Shown: in pieces, positions 1 to 9,615 of the stretch | Numbering within the stretch: position 1 is the first letter of the stretch | How the letters are laid out: every line of letters starts with the position of its first letter | Origin: Streptomyces tuirus | GTDB taxonomy: Bacteria > Actinomycetota > Actinomycetes > Streptomycetales > Streptomycetaceae | Direction of reading: 5' to 3' | DNA: 64,000 bases | Assembly (NCBI GenBank): GCA_018195615.1 | Contig: JAGTPG010000002.1 | Coordinates: forward strand, 2,980,501 to 3,044,500 | The notes under the pieces: model-generated | Databases searched by the model: none | Seen by the model: the letters and a program-made list of their open reading frames with translations, nothing else | What the model was told of the DNA's origin: nothing | Position numbers and translations under genes: made by a program

Positions 1-31
1 GGCGTTCCGGACGGTTTGATCGCTGAGCGTT

Positions 32-69
32 GAATGGCCTGAACTCCCTGAGTGGGGTTCGGGCCATTC
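32..69 (+). terminator. Hairpin terminator of a gene outside the window
   Basis: A 16-bp stem (32-47 with 54-69, two G-T wobble pairs) encloses a six-base loop. No gene in the window ends here on the plus strand, so it most likely terminates a gene to the left. There is no U tract, as is common in Streptomyces. Confidence 0.6.
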
Positions 70-86
70 GCCGTTTCGTGAAGCAT

Positions 87-145
87 TGTGGGGCGGGTGC
101 GGGCCGGTGGGGGTTGTTCGCGCAGTTCCCCGCGCCCCTGGGGCG
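87..145 (+). repeat. Dispersed intergenic repeat, copy 1
   Basis: Carries the core CGCGCAGTTCCCCGCGCCCC (core about 114-139) preceded by a G-rich stretch. The same core recurs at 28.1, 42.4 and 61.45 kb, always outside genes and always in this orientation. The 3' end CGCCCC-T-GGGGCG can fold into a small hairpin. Here it lies just downstream of the stop of the minus-strand DUF3145 gene. Confidence 0.75.
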
Positions 146-160
146 TGCCCCTGAAGGCGA

Positions 161-654
161 TCACACCACCTGGTGGAGCCAGCGGACCGGGGCGCCTTCG
201 CCGGCGTATCTGAACGGTTCCAGTTCGTCGTCCCAGGGCTTGCCGAGCAGCTTGTTGATTTCGGCCTCCAGGTCGGTCTCGTCCTGGCGGCTGCGCTGCA
301 GCGCGGCGCGCAGGCGGTCCTCGGGGATGAGGATGTCGCCGTGGATGCCGGTGACGGCGTGGAAGATGCCCAGGTCGGGGTGCAGCTGTAGCGTTCGCCC
401 TCGGCGGTGGGGCAGGGTTCCGCGGTGACCTCGAAGCGGAGCAGGTGCCAGCCGCGCAGCGCCGACGCCAGCTTGGAGGCCGTGCCCGCCTGGCCCTGCC
501 AGGAGAACTCCGAGCGCCAGGTGCCCGGGGCGGCCGGCTGACGGATCCAGTCCAGGCTGACGCGTGTGCCGAGCACCCCGGCGATGGCCCACTCGACGTG
601 CGGGCACAGCGCGCGCGGCGCGGAGTGCACGTACAGAACTCCACGTGTCGTCAC
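161..654 (-). CDS. DUF3145 family protein (frame broken by a one-base loss)
   Basis: Actinobacterial DUF3145 protein of unknown function. The GTG start at 654 follows a GGAGG site with five bases between. Reading from it gives the typical N-terminus (TTRGVLYVHSAPRALCPHVE), and the C-terminal half (DLGIFHAVTGIHGDILIPED to APVRWLHQVV) is in the next frame. One missing base near 376 (ACCCCGACC where ACCCCGGACC is expected) explains the break. Restored length is 164 residues, the usual family length, so this is probably a sequence error rather than a pseudogene. It is transcribed divergently from the SGNH lipoprotein gene. No signal peptide or membrane segment is visible; it is probably cytosolic. 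Confidence 0.85.
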
Positions 655-912
655 CGGAACCTCCGGGCAGAGCGGGACATCTTGCGAACGGGCGGACGGC
701 TGTGACCGGGCGGGTCACGTTGATGGCGAGGCTACCGTGCGGTGACGCAAGGAGTGTGACGTACGGTCGGTCCAGGTGCCGGGAAACGCCCGCCATTCAC
801 CCAGGGGGACGCTTGTACGGGTGTGAGCCGTTGCACCTGATCGGTCGGGAACCCTCGTGCGTTGTTAATGGTTGGGCAGACAGGCACGGCACGGCGAGGG
901 GATGGACCAGGG

Positions 913-1800
913 ATGCGGAAGCGAAGCCACCGCTCACGGACCGTTCTTGCCGTGGCCGTGGCGGCGGCGCTGGGTGTCGCCGGGTGTGATGCCGTGGGGG
1001 ACAACTCCCCCGCCCCGTCCGGTACGGGCAAGCCGTCCCCGAAGCCCACGCCCCTGTGGGACCGCAGCCCGAGTTCCGTCGCGGCCGTCGGCGACTCCAT
1101 CACGCGGGGTTTCGACGCGTGTGACGTGCTGTCGGACTGTCCGGAGGCGTCCTGGGCGACCGGCGTGAGCCCCGAGGTCGACTCGCTCGCCGTCCGGCTG
1201 CTGGGCCGGGCCGGGGCCGCCGAGCGGAGCTGGAACTACGCCGTGACCGGGGCGCGGATGGCGGACCTGCCGGGGCAGCTGGCGCAGGCGGTGCGGCGGA
1301 AGCCGCAGCTGGTGACGGTGATGGTGGGGGCGAACGACGCCTGCCGGGCCACGCCCTCGGCGATGACCCCGGTCTCCGGGTTCCGCGCCGACTTCGAGGA
1401 CTCCCTGCGCACCCTGCGGAGGGCCCTGCCCAAGACACAGGTGTTCGTGGCGAGCGTGCCGAACCTGAAGCGGCTGTGGTCCGAGGGCCGCACCAGCCCG
1501 ATGGGCAAGCAGGTGTGGAAGCTGGGCATCTGCCCGTCGATGCTGGGCGACGCGGACGCCCTGGACGCCGCGGCGACCGAGCGGCGGGACACGGTGCAGA
1601 AGCGGGTCGAGGACTACAACAAGGTCCTGAAGGAGGTCTGCGCCGAGGACAAGCGGTGCCGCTACGACGGGGGCGCGGTGTACGACTACCGCTTCGGCAC
1701 CACCCAGTTGAGCCGCTGGGACTACTTCCACCCCAGCGTGAACGGGCAGGCCCGGTTGGCGGAGATCGCATACCGCACCGTCACCGCGAAAGGTCCCTGA
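913..1800 (+). CDS. SGNH/GDSL-type hydrolase, secreted lipoprotein
   Basis: Esterase/lipase-like SGNH hydrolase expected on the outer face of the membrane. The chosen ATG gives a basic, hydrophobic signal ending in the lipobox LGVAGC, so Cys25 would be lipidated. A Pro/Ser/Lys-rich linker follows. SGNH blocks are then visible: GDSIT (about residue 60, nucleophile Ser), the GAND block, and the C-terminal block DYFHPS containing the catalytic Asp and His. 295 residues. An upstream in-frame ATG at 862 would place extra residues before the signal peptide and is less likely. The aldose epimerase gene starts 15 bases downstream and may be co-transcribed. The substrate cannot be deduced. Confidence 0.85.
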   Translation: MRKRSHRSRTVLAVAVAAALGVAGCDAVGDNSPAPSGTGKPSPKPTPLWDRSPSSVAAVGDSITRGFDACDVLSDCPEASWATGVSPEVDSLAVRLLGRAGAAERSWNYAVTGARMADLPGQLAQAVRRKPQLVTVMVGANDACRATPSAMTPVSGFRADFEDSLRTLRRALPKTQVFVASVPNLKRLWSEGRTSPMGKQVWKLGICPSMLGDADALDAAATERRDTVQKRVEDYNKVLKEVCAEDKRCRYDGGAVYDYRFGTTQLSRWDYFHPSVNGQARLAEIAYRTVTAKGP

Positions 1801-1815
1801 CTTAGAGTTCCGCAC

Positions 1816-2786
1816 ATGAACGAACTCTTCGGCACACTTTCCGACGGCACACCGGTGCACCGCTGGACGCTGGAGCGGGCGGGTGTCCGGGCGCGGATCC
1901 TGTCGTACGGCGGGATCGTGCAGTCCGTGGAGGTGCCGGACCGTGAGGGGCGGGCCGGGGACGTGGTGCTGGGGTTCCCTGATCTCGACGGGTACCTCGC
2001 CCATCCGGGCCCGTACCTCGGCGCCCTGATCGGACGGTACGCCAACCGGATCGCCGGCGCCCGCTTCCCGCTGGACGGGGCGACGTACGCGCTCGAACCG
2101 AACAACGGGCCGAACTCGCTGCACGGTGGAGAGCGTGGCTTCGACAAGCGGGTGTGGGAGGGGACGTCCGTCGAGCACGGGGTGCGGCTCTTCCGGGTCA
2201 GCCCGCACGGCGAGGAGGGGTTCCCGGGCGGCTGGAGGTCTCGGCGACGTACACCCTCCAGGAGAGCGGCGCGCTGCGGATCGTGTACGAGGCGGTGACG
2301 GACGCGCCGACCGTGGTGAACCTGACGAACCACAGCTACTTCGATCTGGGCGGTTCCGGGGACGCGGGCGGCCAGGAGCTGCGGCTGGCGGCGTCCCGGT
2401 ACACGCCGGTCGACGCGGACCTGATTCCGACGGGCAGCCTGGACGACGTGACCGGCACCCGCTTCGACTTCCGTGAGGCCCGCAAGGCGGGAGCCGGCTA
2501 CGACCACAACTTCGTGCTCGACAAGGGCGTGACGGACGTTCCGGCGGAGGTCGCCGAGCTGCACGACCCGGCGTCCGGGCGGGTGCTGACGGTGGCGACC
2601 ACCGAGCCCGGACTGCAGCTGTACACAGCCGACCACCTGGGCGAGCCCTTCGCGCCCGGCGACGGCATCGCGCTGGAGACCCAGCACTTCCCCGACTCCC
2701 CGAACCGGCCGGACTTCCCCAGCACCGTGCTGCGGCCGGGCGAGGTGTACCGGTCGGAGACGGTGTACGGGTTCGGCACCCGCTAG
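1816..2786 (+). CDS. galM: Aldose 1-epimerase (mutarotase), frame broken once
   Basis: Interconverts alpha and beta anomers of aldoses such as galactose. Family signatures are LHGGERGFDKRVW, NLTNHSYFDLGG (catalytic His) and LETQHFPDSPN (catalytic Glu region). The N-terminal part and the part from LEVSATYTLQESG onwards are in different frames. A lost C near 2229 (GGGCGGCTGG for GGGCCGGCTGG) restores one 323-residue protein of normal length. No signal peptide is present, so it is cytosolic, unlike the Tat-exported paralogue at 24967. The start lies 15 bases after the SGNH hydrolase stop. Confidence 0.85.
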
Positions 2787-2811
2787 CGCCGGCCCGGGGG
2801 AGCAGACCACG

Positions 2812-2847
2812 AGCCCCGGCCCAGGGGTCAGGTCCCGGACCGGGGCT
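2812..2847. terminator. Weak hairpin between convergent genes
   Basis: AGCCCCGG (2812-2819) pairs with CCGGGGCT (2840-2847) across a 20-base loop, between the convergent epimerase and GH3 genes. The stem is short, so its role as a bidirectional terminator is tentative. Confidence 0.4.
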
Positions 2848-2871
2848 GCTCAGTGGGGAACTTCTCCCGGC

Positions 2872-5308
2872 TCAGACGTTAATCGTCGCGGTGATCCTGC
2901 GGTCCGTGATCGAGCGCCCCACCTGGATCTCGTACGAACCCTTCACAAACGACCACGACCTGGTCATCTCGTCCCACACCTCGAAGGCGCGGCGCGGCAG
3001 TTCGACGGTCACCTCGGCGCTCTCCCCGGGGCCGGCCTCGACGCCCGCGAAGCCGGCCAGCCAGCGGGCCGGGCGGGTGGGGTCCGCCTCGCTCGGGCGA
3101 GGTAGAGCTGGACGGTCTCCTGGCCGGGGCGGTCGCCGGTGTTGCGGAGGCGGACCTTGGCCGTGGTGCGCTCGGTGGACGCGTCGACCTCGACCGACTC
3201 GTAGGTCCAGTCGGTGTAGCCGAGGCCGTGGCCGAAGGGGTAGGCGGGGGTGCGGCCCCGCTTCTCCCAGGCGCGGTAGCCGATGAAGACGTCTTCGGCG
3301 TAGGGAAGTTCGCCGTTCTCGGGGACGACCTGGGTGACGGGGGCGTCAGCCAGGGAGCCCCAGGTGGTGGGCAGCCGGCCGCCGGGCTCGTGGGTGCCGG
3401 TGAGCACGTCCGCGAGGGCCGCGCCGCCCTCCTGGCCCGGGAACCAGGTGAGGAGCACGGCGGCGACGTCGTCGCGCCACGGCAGTTCCACCGGGGAGCC
3501 GGAGTTGACGACCACGACCGTGTTCGGGTTGGCGGCGGCGACGGCGCGCACCAGGTCGTCCTGGCGGCCGGGGAGGCGCAGGTCCGTGCGGTCGAAGCCC
3601 TCCGACTCGACGCGTTCGGTGGTGGCGACCACGACGACGGCGGTGTCGGCGGCCCGGGCGGCCTCGGCGGCCTCGGCGATCCGCTCGTCGGCGTCGGCTT
3701 GCGGGTCCTGGTGGGCGAGGGTGAAGCCGATGACTCGCATGGGGTGACCGTCGTGCGGCGGGACGGTGTAGGTGAGGGAGACCTCGACCGGGTCGCCGGC
3801 GGTCAGTCCGACCCGGGCGTGGGGCACCGGAGGGCCGAAGAAGGTCAGGAAGGGATCGTCCCCGTCCGGGCGCTGGACGTCGTCGAAGTACGTGGTGCCC
3901 GCGACGGTCAGCGTGAAGGGGCCGAGGCCCTTGATGCCGAAGGTGTGGGTGCCGGTCTCGCGCGGGGTGAAGGTGCCGGTCAGTTCGACGCTGTGCAGCG
4001 TCTCGTCGGTGACGCCCTCGGGGAGGTCGGCGCCCGTCCACTGGATGTGGCCGCTGGGGGCCGAGCGGGTGCCGATGACGGTGCCTTCGCGGTCGCGGCA
4101 GACGGCGCTCAGCTCGAAGCCCTGGTCGGCGACGGGGAGTTCGGTGTTGGGGTCGGCGCCGAGGGTGTAGGTGAGGCTGCCGTCGGGAGGGCGGCGGTGA
4201 GGCCGTCGAGCGGGGAGACGGTGCGGGCGGGGAAGACGGTGGCGGAGCCGCCGCCGAGGGCGCGGGCGTCGCGGGCGGCGGCGCCGATCAGCGCGACCCG
4301 GCCTGGCTTCAGCGGCAGCGCGCCGTTCTCGTTGCGAACCAGGACGAAGGAGCGGCGGGCGATCTCGCGGGCGAGTGCCTCGCCGTCGACGGGCGCGGGC
4401 GGTTCGGTGACGAACGGTTCGGCGCCCTCCAGGACACCGACCCGGGCGGCGAGGCGCAGGACGCGGCGGACGGCTTCGTCGACCAGGGCCTCGTCGGCCT
4501 CGCCGTCCCGTACGGCCCGGGCGAGGGCCTCGCCGTACACGGTCTGCGGGCCGGGCATGGCGATGTCGAGGCCGCCGGTGAGGGCGCCGGTGGTGGAGCG
4601 GGCGGCGGTCCAGTCGGAGACGTTGATCCCGTCGAAGCCCCATTCGCCGCGCAGGACCTCGTTGACCAGGTAGTGGTGCTCGGTCATCGTCGTGCCGTTG
4701 ACCGTGTTGTAGGCGGTCATGATGCCCCAGGGATGGGCGTTCTCGACGATCGCCTCGAAGGGGGCCAGGTACAGCTCGCGCAGGGCGCGTTCACCGACGA
4801 GGTTGTTCACGGTGAGGCGGTCGGTCTCGGCGTCGTTGGCGACGAAGTGCTTCACGGTGGTGCCGACACCGCCGGACTGGACGCCCCGGACGTACCCGGT
4901 GCCGATCCGGCCCGTCAGGTACGGGTCCTCGCTGTAGGCCTCGAAGTGACGGCCGCCGAGCGGGGAGCGGTGCAGGTTGACCGTGGGGGCGAGCAGGACG
5001 TGGACGCCCTTGCGGCGGGCCTCCTGGGCCAGCAGCACGCCGGCCCGGTGGGCGAGGCCCGGATCCCAGGTGGCGGCGAGGGCGGTCGGTGAGGGCAGGG
5101 CGACGGACGGGTCGTCGGCGCTCCAGCGCACCCCGCGGACGCCGATCGGGCCGTCGGACATCACCAGCGAGGCCAGTCCGGCCTCCGGCAGTGCGGGCAG
5201 GCTCCACATGTCCTGGCCGGCCAGCAGCCGTGCCTTGGCGTCCAGATCGAGCTTGCCCAGGGCCGCTTCGACCGCCGCCTCGCGCCGTGCTTCTGCTGTC
5301 TCCGCCAT
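2872..5308 (-). CDS. GH3 beta-glucosidase-like enzyme with PA14 domain (two frame breaks)
   Basis: Glycoside hydrolase family 3. The N-terminal TIM-barrel domain carries the nucleophile motif GINVSDW and HFVANDAE. The C-terminal alpha/beta sandwich contains an inserted PA14-like sugar-binding module (about residues 420-560) and ends in a fibronectin-III-like domain. ATG at 5308 follows GGAGG. Single-base losses near 4186 and 3091 break the frame; restoring both gives exactly 813 codons ending at 2872. There is no signal peptide, so it probably cleaves imported beta-glucosides. It is divergent from a TetR regulator with about 120 bp between them, suggesting local repression. Confidence 0.85.
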
Positions 5309-5429
5309 GTCGCCACCTCCGCGTCGAGAGTCGCTGGATGCCGACATCGTGCCCGCGTTACCTGTAATGCGGTAGGTTTCGTTATGTTCTCGCAATAATC
5401 GGCTGTTCGTCATGTCGTACGGTGACGCC

Positions 5430-5992
5430 ATGACGGCCAGGACCAGAAGCGAGGAGCGGCGCGCGGAGATCGTGCGGGCCGCTCTGGAGGTGATCGCCGA
5501 GCGCGGCTACCGGGGAGCGAGCCTGGCCGCGGTCGCGGAGCGGGTCGGGCTCACCCAGCAGGGGCTGCTGCACCACTTCCCGACGAAGGAGGCGCTGCTG
5601 GTCGCGGTGCTCCAGGAACGGGACCGCTGGGACGCCCTGCCGGCCGGCCGGCTGCGACTCGACCTGCTGGCCTCGCTGGTCGAGTACAACGCGATGCGGC
5701 CCGCCATCATCCAGACCTTCTCGGCATTGCTCGGCGAGAGCGTCACGGAGGACCACCCGGCACGCGCCTACTTCACCGAGCGCTACGTCGGGGTCCGCGC
5801 CGCCATGGCCGAGGTGCTGCGCGCCGAGTACGGCGACCACCTGCCGAGCGGCCTCACCCCGAGCGCGCCGCACCCCTCCTCGTGGCGGTCCTGGACGGCC
5901 TGCAGTACCAGTGGCTGCTGGACCCGGAGTCGGTGGACATGGCGTCGGCCTTCCGGGACTTCCTGACCCTGCTGGGCGAGAACACCGGCTAG
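5430..5992 (+). CDS. TetR/AcrR family regulator (frame broken once)
   Basis: One-component regulator. The N-terminal helix-turn-helix spans about residues 10-55 (IVRAALEVIAERGYRGASLA, VGLTQQGLLHHFPTKEAL). The C-terminal ligand domain is interrupted by a lost base near 5860 (ACCCCGAGC for ACCCCGGAGC); restoration gives 187 residues ending LLGENTG. The ATG at 5430 is preferred over an upstream in-frame ATG at 5412. Its position divergent from the GH3 gene suggests it represses that gene. Its TAG stop shares the palindrome CTAG with the stop of the convergent RidA gene. Confidence 0.82.
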
Positions 5993-6375
5993 CGGGCGGG
6001 TACGGCGGCCACCACCTCGACCTCGACGAGCGCCTCGGGGCGGAAGAGCCGGGGCGCCTCGAAGGTCATGCTGGTCGGCGGGGTCCCGGTGAGGAACTGC
6101 CGCCGTACGGTGCCGTATTCCTCCAGCTTCGAGATGTCGGTCAGGTAGGTGCGGATGTTGACCACGTCGGCGAGGGTGGCGCCGTGCGCCTCCAGCAGTG
6201 CGGCGATGGTCTCGAAGACGCCCCGGCTCTGCTCGGCGAGCGTGGCGCCCTCGGCGATCTGCCCGGAGACGAACAACAGGGCACTGCCGTCGGCGTGCCC
6301 GATGCGGGCGACCTGGGAGTAGTACGGGCTGAGGGGCTGCGGCGCGGAGGCGGGGTTGTCGAGGGTGATCTGCAT
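5989..6375 (-). CDS. RidA family protein (enamine/imine deaminase-like)
   Basis: Small YjgF/YER057c/UK114-family protein, 128 residues. Visible features are the family core LFVSGQIAEG, an internal helix (SRGVFETIAALLEAHGATL) and VNIRTYLTD. The C-terminal RxxxP segment (FRPEALVEVEVVA) with Arg then Glu is typical of the 2-aminoacrylate deaminase site. It is divergent from a LysR gene about 60 bp away, which is probably its regulator. The stop overlaps that of the TetR gene on the other strand by three to four bases. Confidence 0.85.
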   Translation of the reverse strand: MQITLDNPASAPQPLSPYYSQVARIGHADGSALLFVSGQIAEGATLAEQSRGVFETIAALLEAHGATLADVVNIRTYLTDISKLEEYGTVRRQFLTGTPPTSMTFEAPRLFRPEALVEVEVVAAVPAR

Positions 6376-6434
6376 GCCGTCGACGCTATGTAGGACGCCA
6401 CTGATGCGACAAGCGAATGTCTAGCATGGCAGCC

Positions 6435-7364
6435 ATGCCGAACCCGCATGACGAGACGCCCGACCTCTCCACCGTCTGGCTGCGGGTCTTCCTGGAGGTC
6501 GCCCGGCACGGCTCGTTCACGGTGGCCGCGCGGGCCCTCGGCTGGACCCAGTCCGCGGTGTCCCGGCAAGTCGCCTCGCTGGAGGCCGCGTTGGGCGGCG
6601 GCCCGCTCTTCGACCGGCTGCCGCGCGGGGTACGGCTGACGGAGGCGGGACGGGCCGTGGTGCCGCACGCCGAGACGGTCGCCGCCGCGCTGCACGAGGC
6701 CCGGCGCGACCTCGACGCCCTGCGCGAGGCGGCCGGCGGGCGGCTCAGGTTCGGGGCCTTCGCCACCGCCGACGCGGCCCTGGTGCCGCACGCGCTGGCC
6801 CTCTACCGCGCCCGGCACCCCCGGGTCCGCGTCACCCGCGAGGAGGGCTTCACCCCCGTGCTCCTGGATCGCCTGACGGCCGGTCACCTGGACCTCGCGG
6901 TCGTCTCCACGACGAGCCGTGCCCCGCTGGAGACGTACGAGCTCCACCACCTCCTCGACGAGCCGCTGTACGTGGCCGTCCCCGCCGGTCACCCCCTCGC
7001 CGGTCACGAGGGCCCGGTGCCGCTCGCCCGGTTCGCCGACGCCGACTGGGTCTCCGGCAGCCCGCGCCCCGAGGGCACCCTCCTGGACGCGGCCCTGCGC
7101 CAGGGCTTCCGCCCCCGTGTCGCGCACGTCGTCGGCGAGTGGACCGCCAAGCAGGGATACGTCGCCGCCGGGCTCGGCGTGGCCCTGGTGCCGGCCCTGG
7201 CCGCCGCGGCGGTACGCCCCGACATCACGCTCCTGCGGGTGCGCGACGAGGGCGGCCCGGCCCGGGCGGTGTACGCGGCGACCGTGCGGGGGCGGGCCAG
7301 GACCCCGGCCGCCGTCGCCTTCCTGGGCGCGCTGCGGGACGCGGCCGGGAAGATCCCCGCCTGA
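6435..7364 (+). CDS. LysR family transcriptional regulator
   Basis: LysR-type regulator of about 309 residues. The winged HTH is at residues 10-70 (FLEVARHGSFTVAARALGWT, AVSRQVASLEAALGGGPLFD, VRLTEAG), followed by a periplasmic-binding-like effector domain (FGAFATADAALVPHALALYR onwards). Start chosen at MPNPHDETPDLSTVWLRVF. In-frame ATGs at 6417 and 6426 are possible and no Shine-Dalgarno site decides between them. It is divergent from ridA with a very short intergenic region, the classic LysR-target arrangement. Its ligand is unknown. Confidence 0.82.
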   Translation: MPNPHDETPDLSTVWLRVFLEVARHGSFTVAARALGWTQSAVSRQVASLEAALGGGPLFDRLPRGVRLTEAGRAVVPHAETVAAALHEARRDLDALREAAGGRLRFGAFATADAALVPHALALYRARHPRVRVTREEGFTPVLLDRLTAGHLDLAVVSTTSRAPLETYELHHLLDEPLYVAVPAGHPLAGHEGPVPLARFADADWVSGSPRPEGTLLDAALRQGFRPRVAHVVGEWTAKQGYVAAGLGVALVPALAAAAVRPDITLLRVRDEGGPARAVYAATVRGRARTPAAVAFLGALRDAAGKIPA

Positions 7365-7459
7365 ACCCACCCATGGCGTAGACCACTCCGGTCACGCGAT
7401 ACTGCGGCCGTCCGGCACGTGACATGCACCCCCCACCGCGACGGAAGGCCCGAACCCCC

Positions 7460-8694
7460 TTGAACTCCATACGCGTTCGCCTCGGCGTCCTCGGCCTCGC
7501 TCTGCTCACCGGCCTCGCCACCCCGACGACCGCCGGCGCCGCCGAGACGGCCGCCCCCTCCCCCACCGTCGAGGAGCAGCGGCTCGACAAGGACGTCCCA
7601 CGGGAGATCCTGCGCCGCTCCGGATTCGACACGGTGGCCCCGCGATTGACGCGGGCGCTCGACGCGACCCGTTCCTACGCGCAGGCCCGCCGGGTCGTCG
7701 CGCGCGAGGGAGCGCGGCTGTGGCAGCGGGCGGTGGACCGGGCGCAGGGACGCGGGCCGGCGGTCGGGGACCTGAGCCGGGACGACGACCGGCCGCTGTA
7801 CTGGGCGCGGCTGGGCATGACGCGTGAAGTGCGCACCTGGGAGCCCGAGTTCGGTCTGACGGACGGGCAGCGGGCCGGGCTGCTGGACGAACTGGAGCGC
7901 ACCTCGCGCGGCCAGACGGCCATTGGTTACCCGCACGGCAAAGGCCTGAAGCGGATCCTGCTCACCGGCTTCGACCCGTTCACCCTGGACCGGGACATCC
8001 GTATCTCCAACCCGTCGGGGCCACCGCGCTCGCCCTGGACGGCACGGTCATCGAGACGGCGGACGGCCCGGCCCGGATCGAGACGGCCGTGTTCCCGGTG
8101 CGCTGGCAGGACTTCACGGACGGGACGGTGGAGCGCACGCTGCGGCCGTACCTGCCGAAGGTCGACCTGTTCACGACCGTGAGCCAGGGCCGGGTGGGCC
8201 GGTTCGACATCGAGCGGACCAACGGGGCCTGGCGGGGCGGCTTCGGAGACAACGACAACATCGGCCGTACCGAGACCGTGCCCGTCACCGACCCGGCCTC
8301 GCAGCCGCAGTGGACGACGACCACGCTGCCGTACGGGGCGATCGTCGCCGCGGACACCGGCCGTTTCCCGGTGTACGACAACACCGGCGTCACCGAGATC
8401 CCGGCGGGCGGCACCGAGCCCGTGGTCCGTCCGGACGGGCCGACCCCCGGTTCGACCGCCCGCGCGGGCGGCGGCGGTGACTACCTCTCCAACGAGATCG
8501 CCTACCGGGCGACGCTGCTGCGGGACCGGCTGGGGCTGCACGACCGGTTGCCGGGCGGGCATGTGCACACGCCCGTCCTGCAGTTCGGCGCCGGGAACAC
8601 CACCCAGGTCACCGACCCGGAGTTCGTGCGGAACCGGCTGGACATCATCGCTCAGGTGAGGGCCGTCCTGAAGGTGGCCGCGGAGCAGCGGTGA
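7460..8694 (+). CDS. Secreted pyroglutamyl-peptidase-I-like protein (Cys to Ser; frame broken once)
   Basis: A signal peptide (IRVRLGVLGLALLTGLA... AGA) precedes an N-terminal extension and a fold resembling pyroglutamyl peptidase I (C15). RILLTGFDPF, the ISNPSG segment, FDIERTN (Glu) and GGHVHTP (His) match the family. The segment expected to read TYLCN, with the catalytic Cys, reads DYLSNEIAYR, so the triad would be Glu-Ser-His. A lost base near 8020 breaks the frame (TCGGGGCC for TCGGGGGCC). TTG at 7460 is preceded by GGAAGG and is preferred; ATG 7424 is an alternative without a clear ribosome site. The 3' end overlaps the convergent EI24 gene by 50 bases. Activity is uncertain. Confidence 0.72.
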
Positions 8695-9472
8695 CGGCCC
8701 CGTCGCCCTCCTCGCCACCCTCCCGGATCTCCTCACCCAGCAGTTCCCGCGCCATGAGGGTGGCGCCCGCGACCGCGCCCGGCATCAGGAACACCGCGAC
8801 GAACGGCACCAGGAAGGCCACGGCCAGGGGCGTGCCGAAGCCCCACACCAGGGTCTTGCGGGAGCGGAGCAGGCCGAGGCGGGTGCGCAGTTCGACGCCG
8901 CGGCGCTGGAGGGCGACGGAGGTCAGTTCCTCGGTGAGGAAGAACCCGGTGACGAAGAACCCGATCACCGGGACGACCGTCTGGCCGACGACGGGGATGA
9001 AACCGCACGCGAACAGCAGCACGCCCCACAGGGCGGCGCGGACGACGATGCGGAGGCTGTCGCGGGCGGAGATCCACAGTTCGCGCCAGAGCGGCAGGCC
9101 CGACTCGGAGGCGTGGCCGTCCGGGGAGACGTCCCGGTCGACCTTCTCGGAGAGGTTCTCGTAGAAGGGCTGCCCGATCAGCAGTGTCACCGCGGTGAAC
9201 GTCACGACCGCGAGGAGCAGGGCGAGAGCGAACAGCACGGCGGTCAGGAAGCCGCGGAAGAGCCCCGGCCACGGGCTCGACCAGTCGTCGGCGAACGGCG
9301 TCGCCCAGGCCACCGCGTCCTCGCCCCACAGCGCCAGCGCGACGAGCGCCGCCGCGTACAGGACAAGGGTGATCAGGCCCGGGAGCAGGCCGAAGCCGTA
9401 CTGCTTGCCGTGCCGGGCCACCCATCGCTGGCCCTTCAGCAGGTACCGGAAACCCACCCCGAGATCGCGCAT
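8645..9472 (-). CDS. EI24 domain membrane protein
   Basis: Integral membrane protein of 275 residues with the EI24/CysZ-type domain. Hydrophobic segments lie at about residues 28-50 (GLLPGLITLVLYAAALVALA), 70-100, 145-190 and 220-250. The characteristic stretch LLIGQPFYENLSEKVDRD lies between them. The tail is acidic, then Pro/Ser-rich. In CysZ the family mediates sulfate uptake, but most actinobacterial members are uncharacterised, so transport is only a possibility. The 3' end overlaps the end of the convergent pyroglutamyl-peptidase-like gene by 50 bp. Confidence 0.8.
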   Translation of the reverse strand: MRDLGVGFRYLLKGQRWVARHGKQYGFGLLPGLITLVLYAAALVALALWGEDAVAWATPFADDWSSPWPGLFRGFLTAVLFALALLLAVVTFTAVTLLIGQPFYENLSEKVDRDVSPDGHASESGLPLWRELWISARDSLRIVVRAALWGVLLFACGFIPVVGQTVVPVIGFFVTGFFLTEELTSVALQRRGVELRTRLGLLRSRKTLVWGFGTPLAVAFLVPFVAVFLMPGAVAGATLMARELLGEEIREGGEEGDGAVTAAPRPPSGRPSPER

Positions 9473-9615
9473 GGGAAAACCCTATCGGGGCAGGCCGGGC
9501 CGCTCCCCGACGGGGCCGTCCGGGGCACCGGTGACACCAACGCGGCCTTGTTGCCGTTGAGTCGAACCGGTACACCTCGCCGTACCGATCTCAGGAAGCC
9601 CCGGAGGAGGCACGC

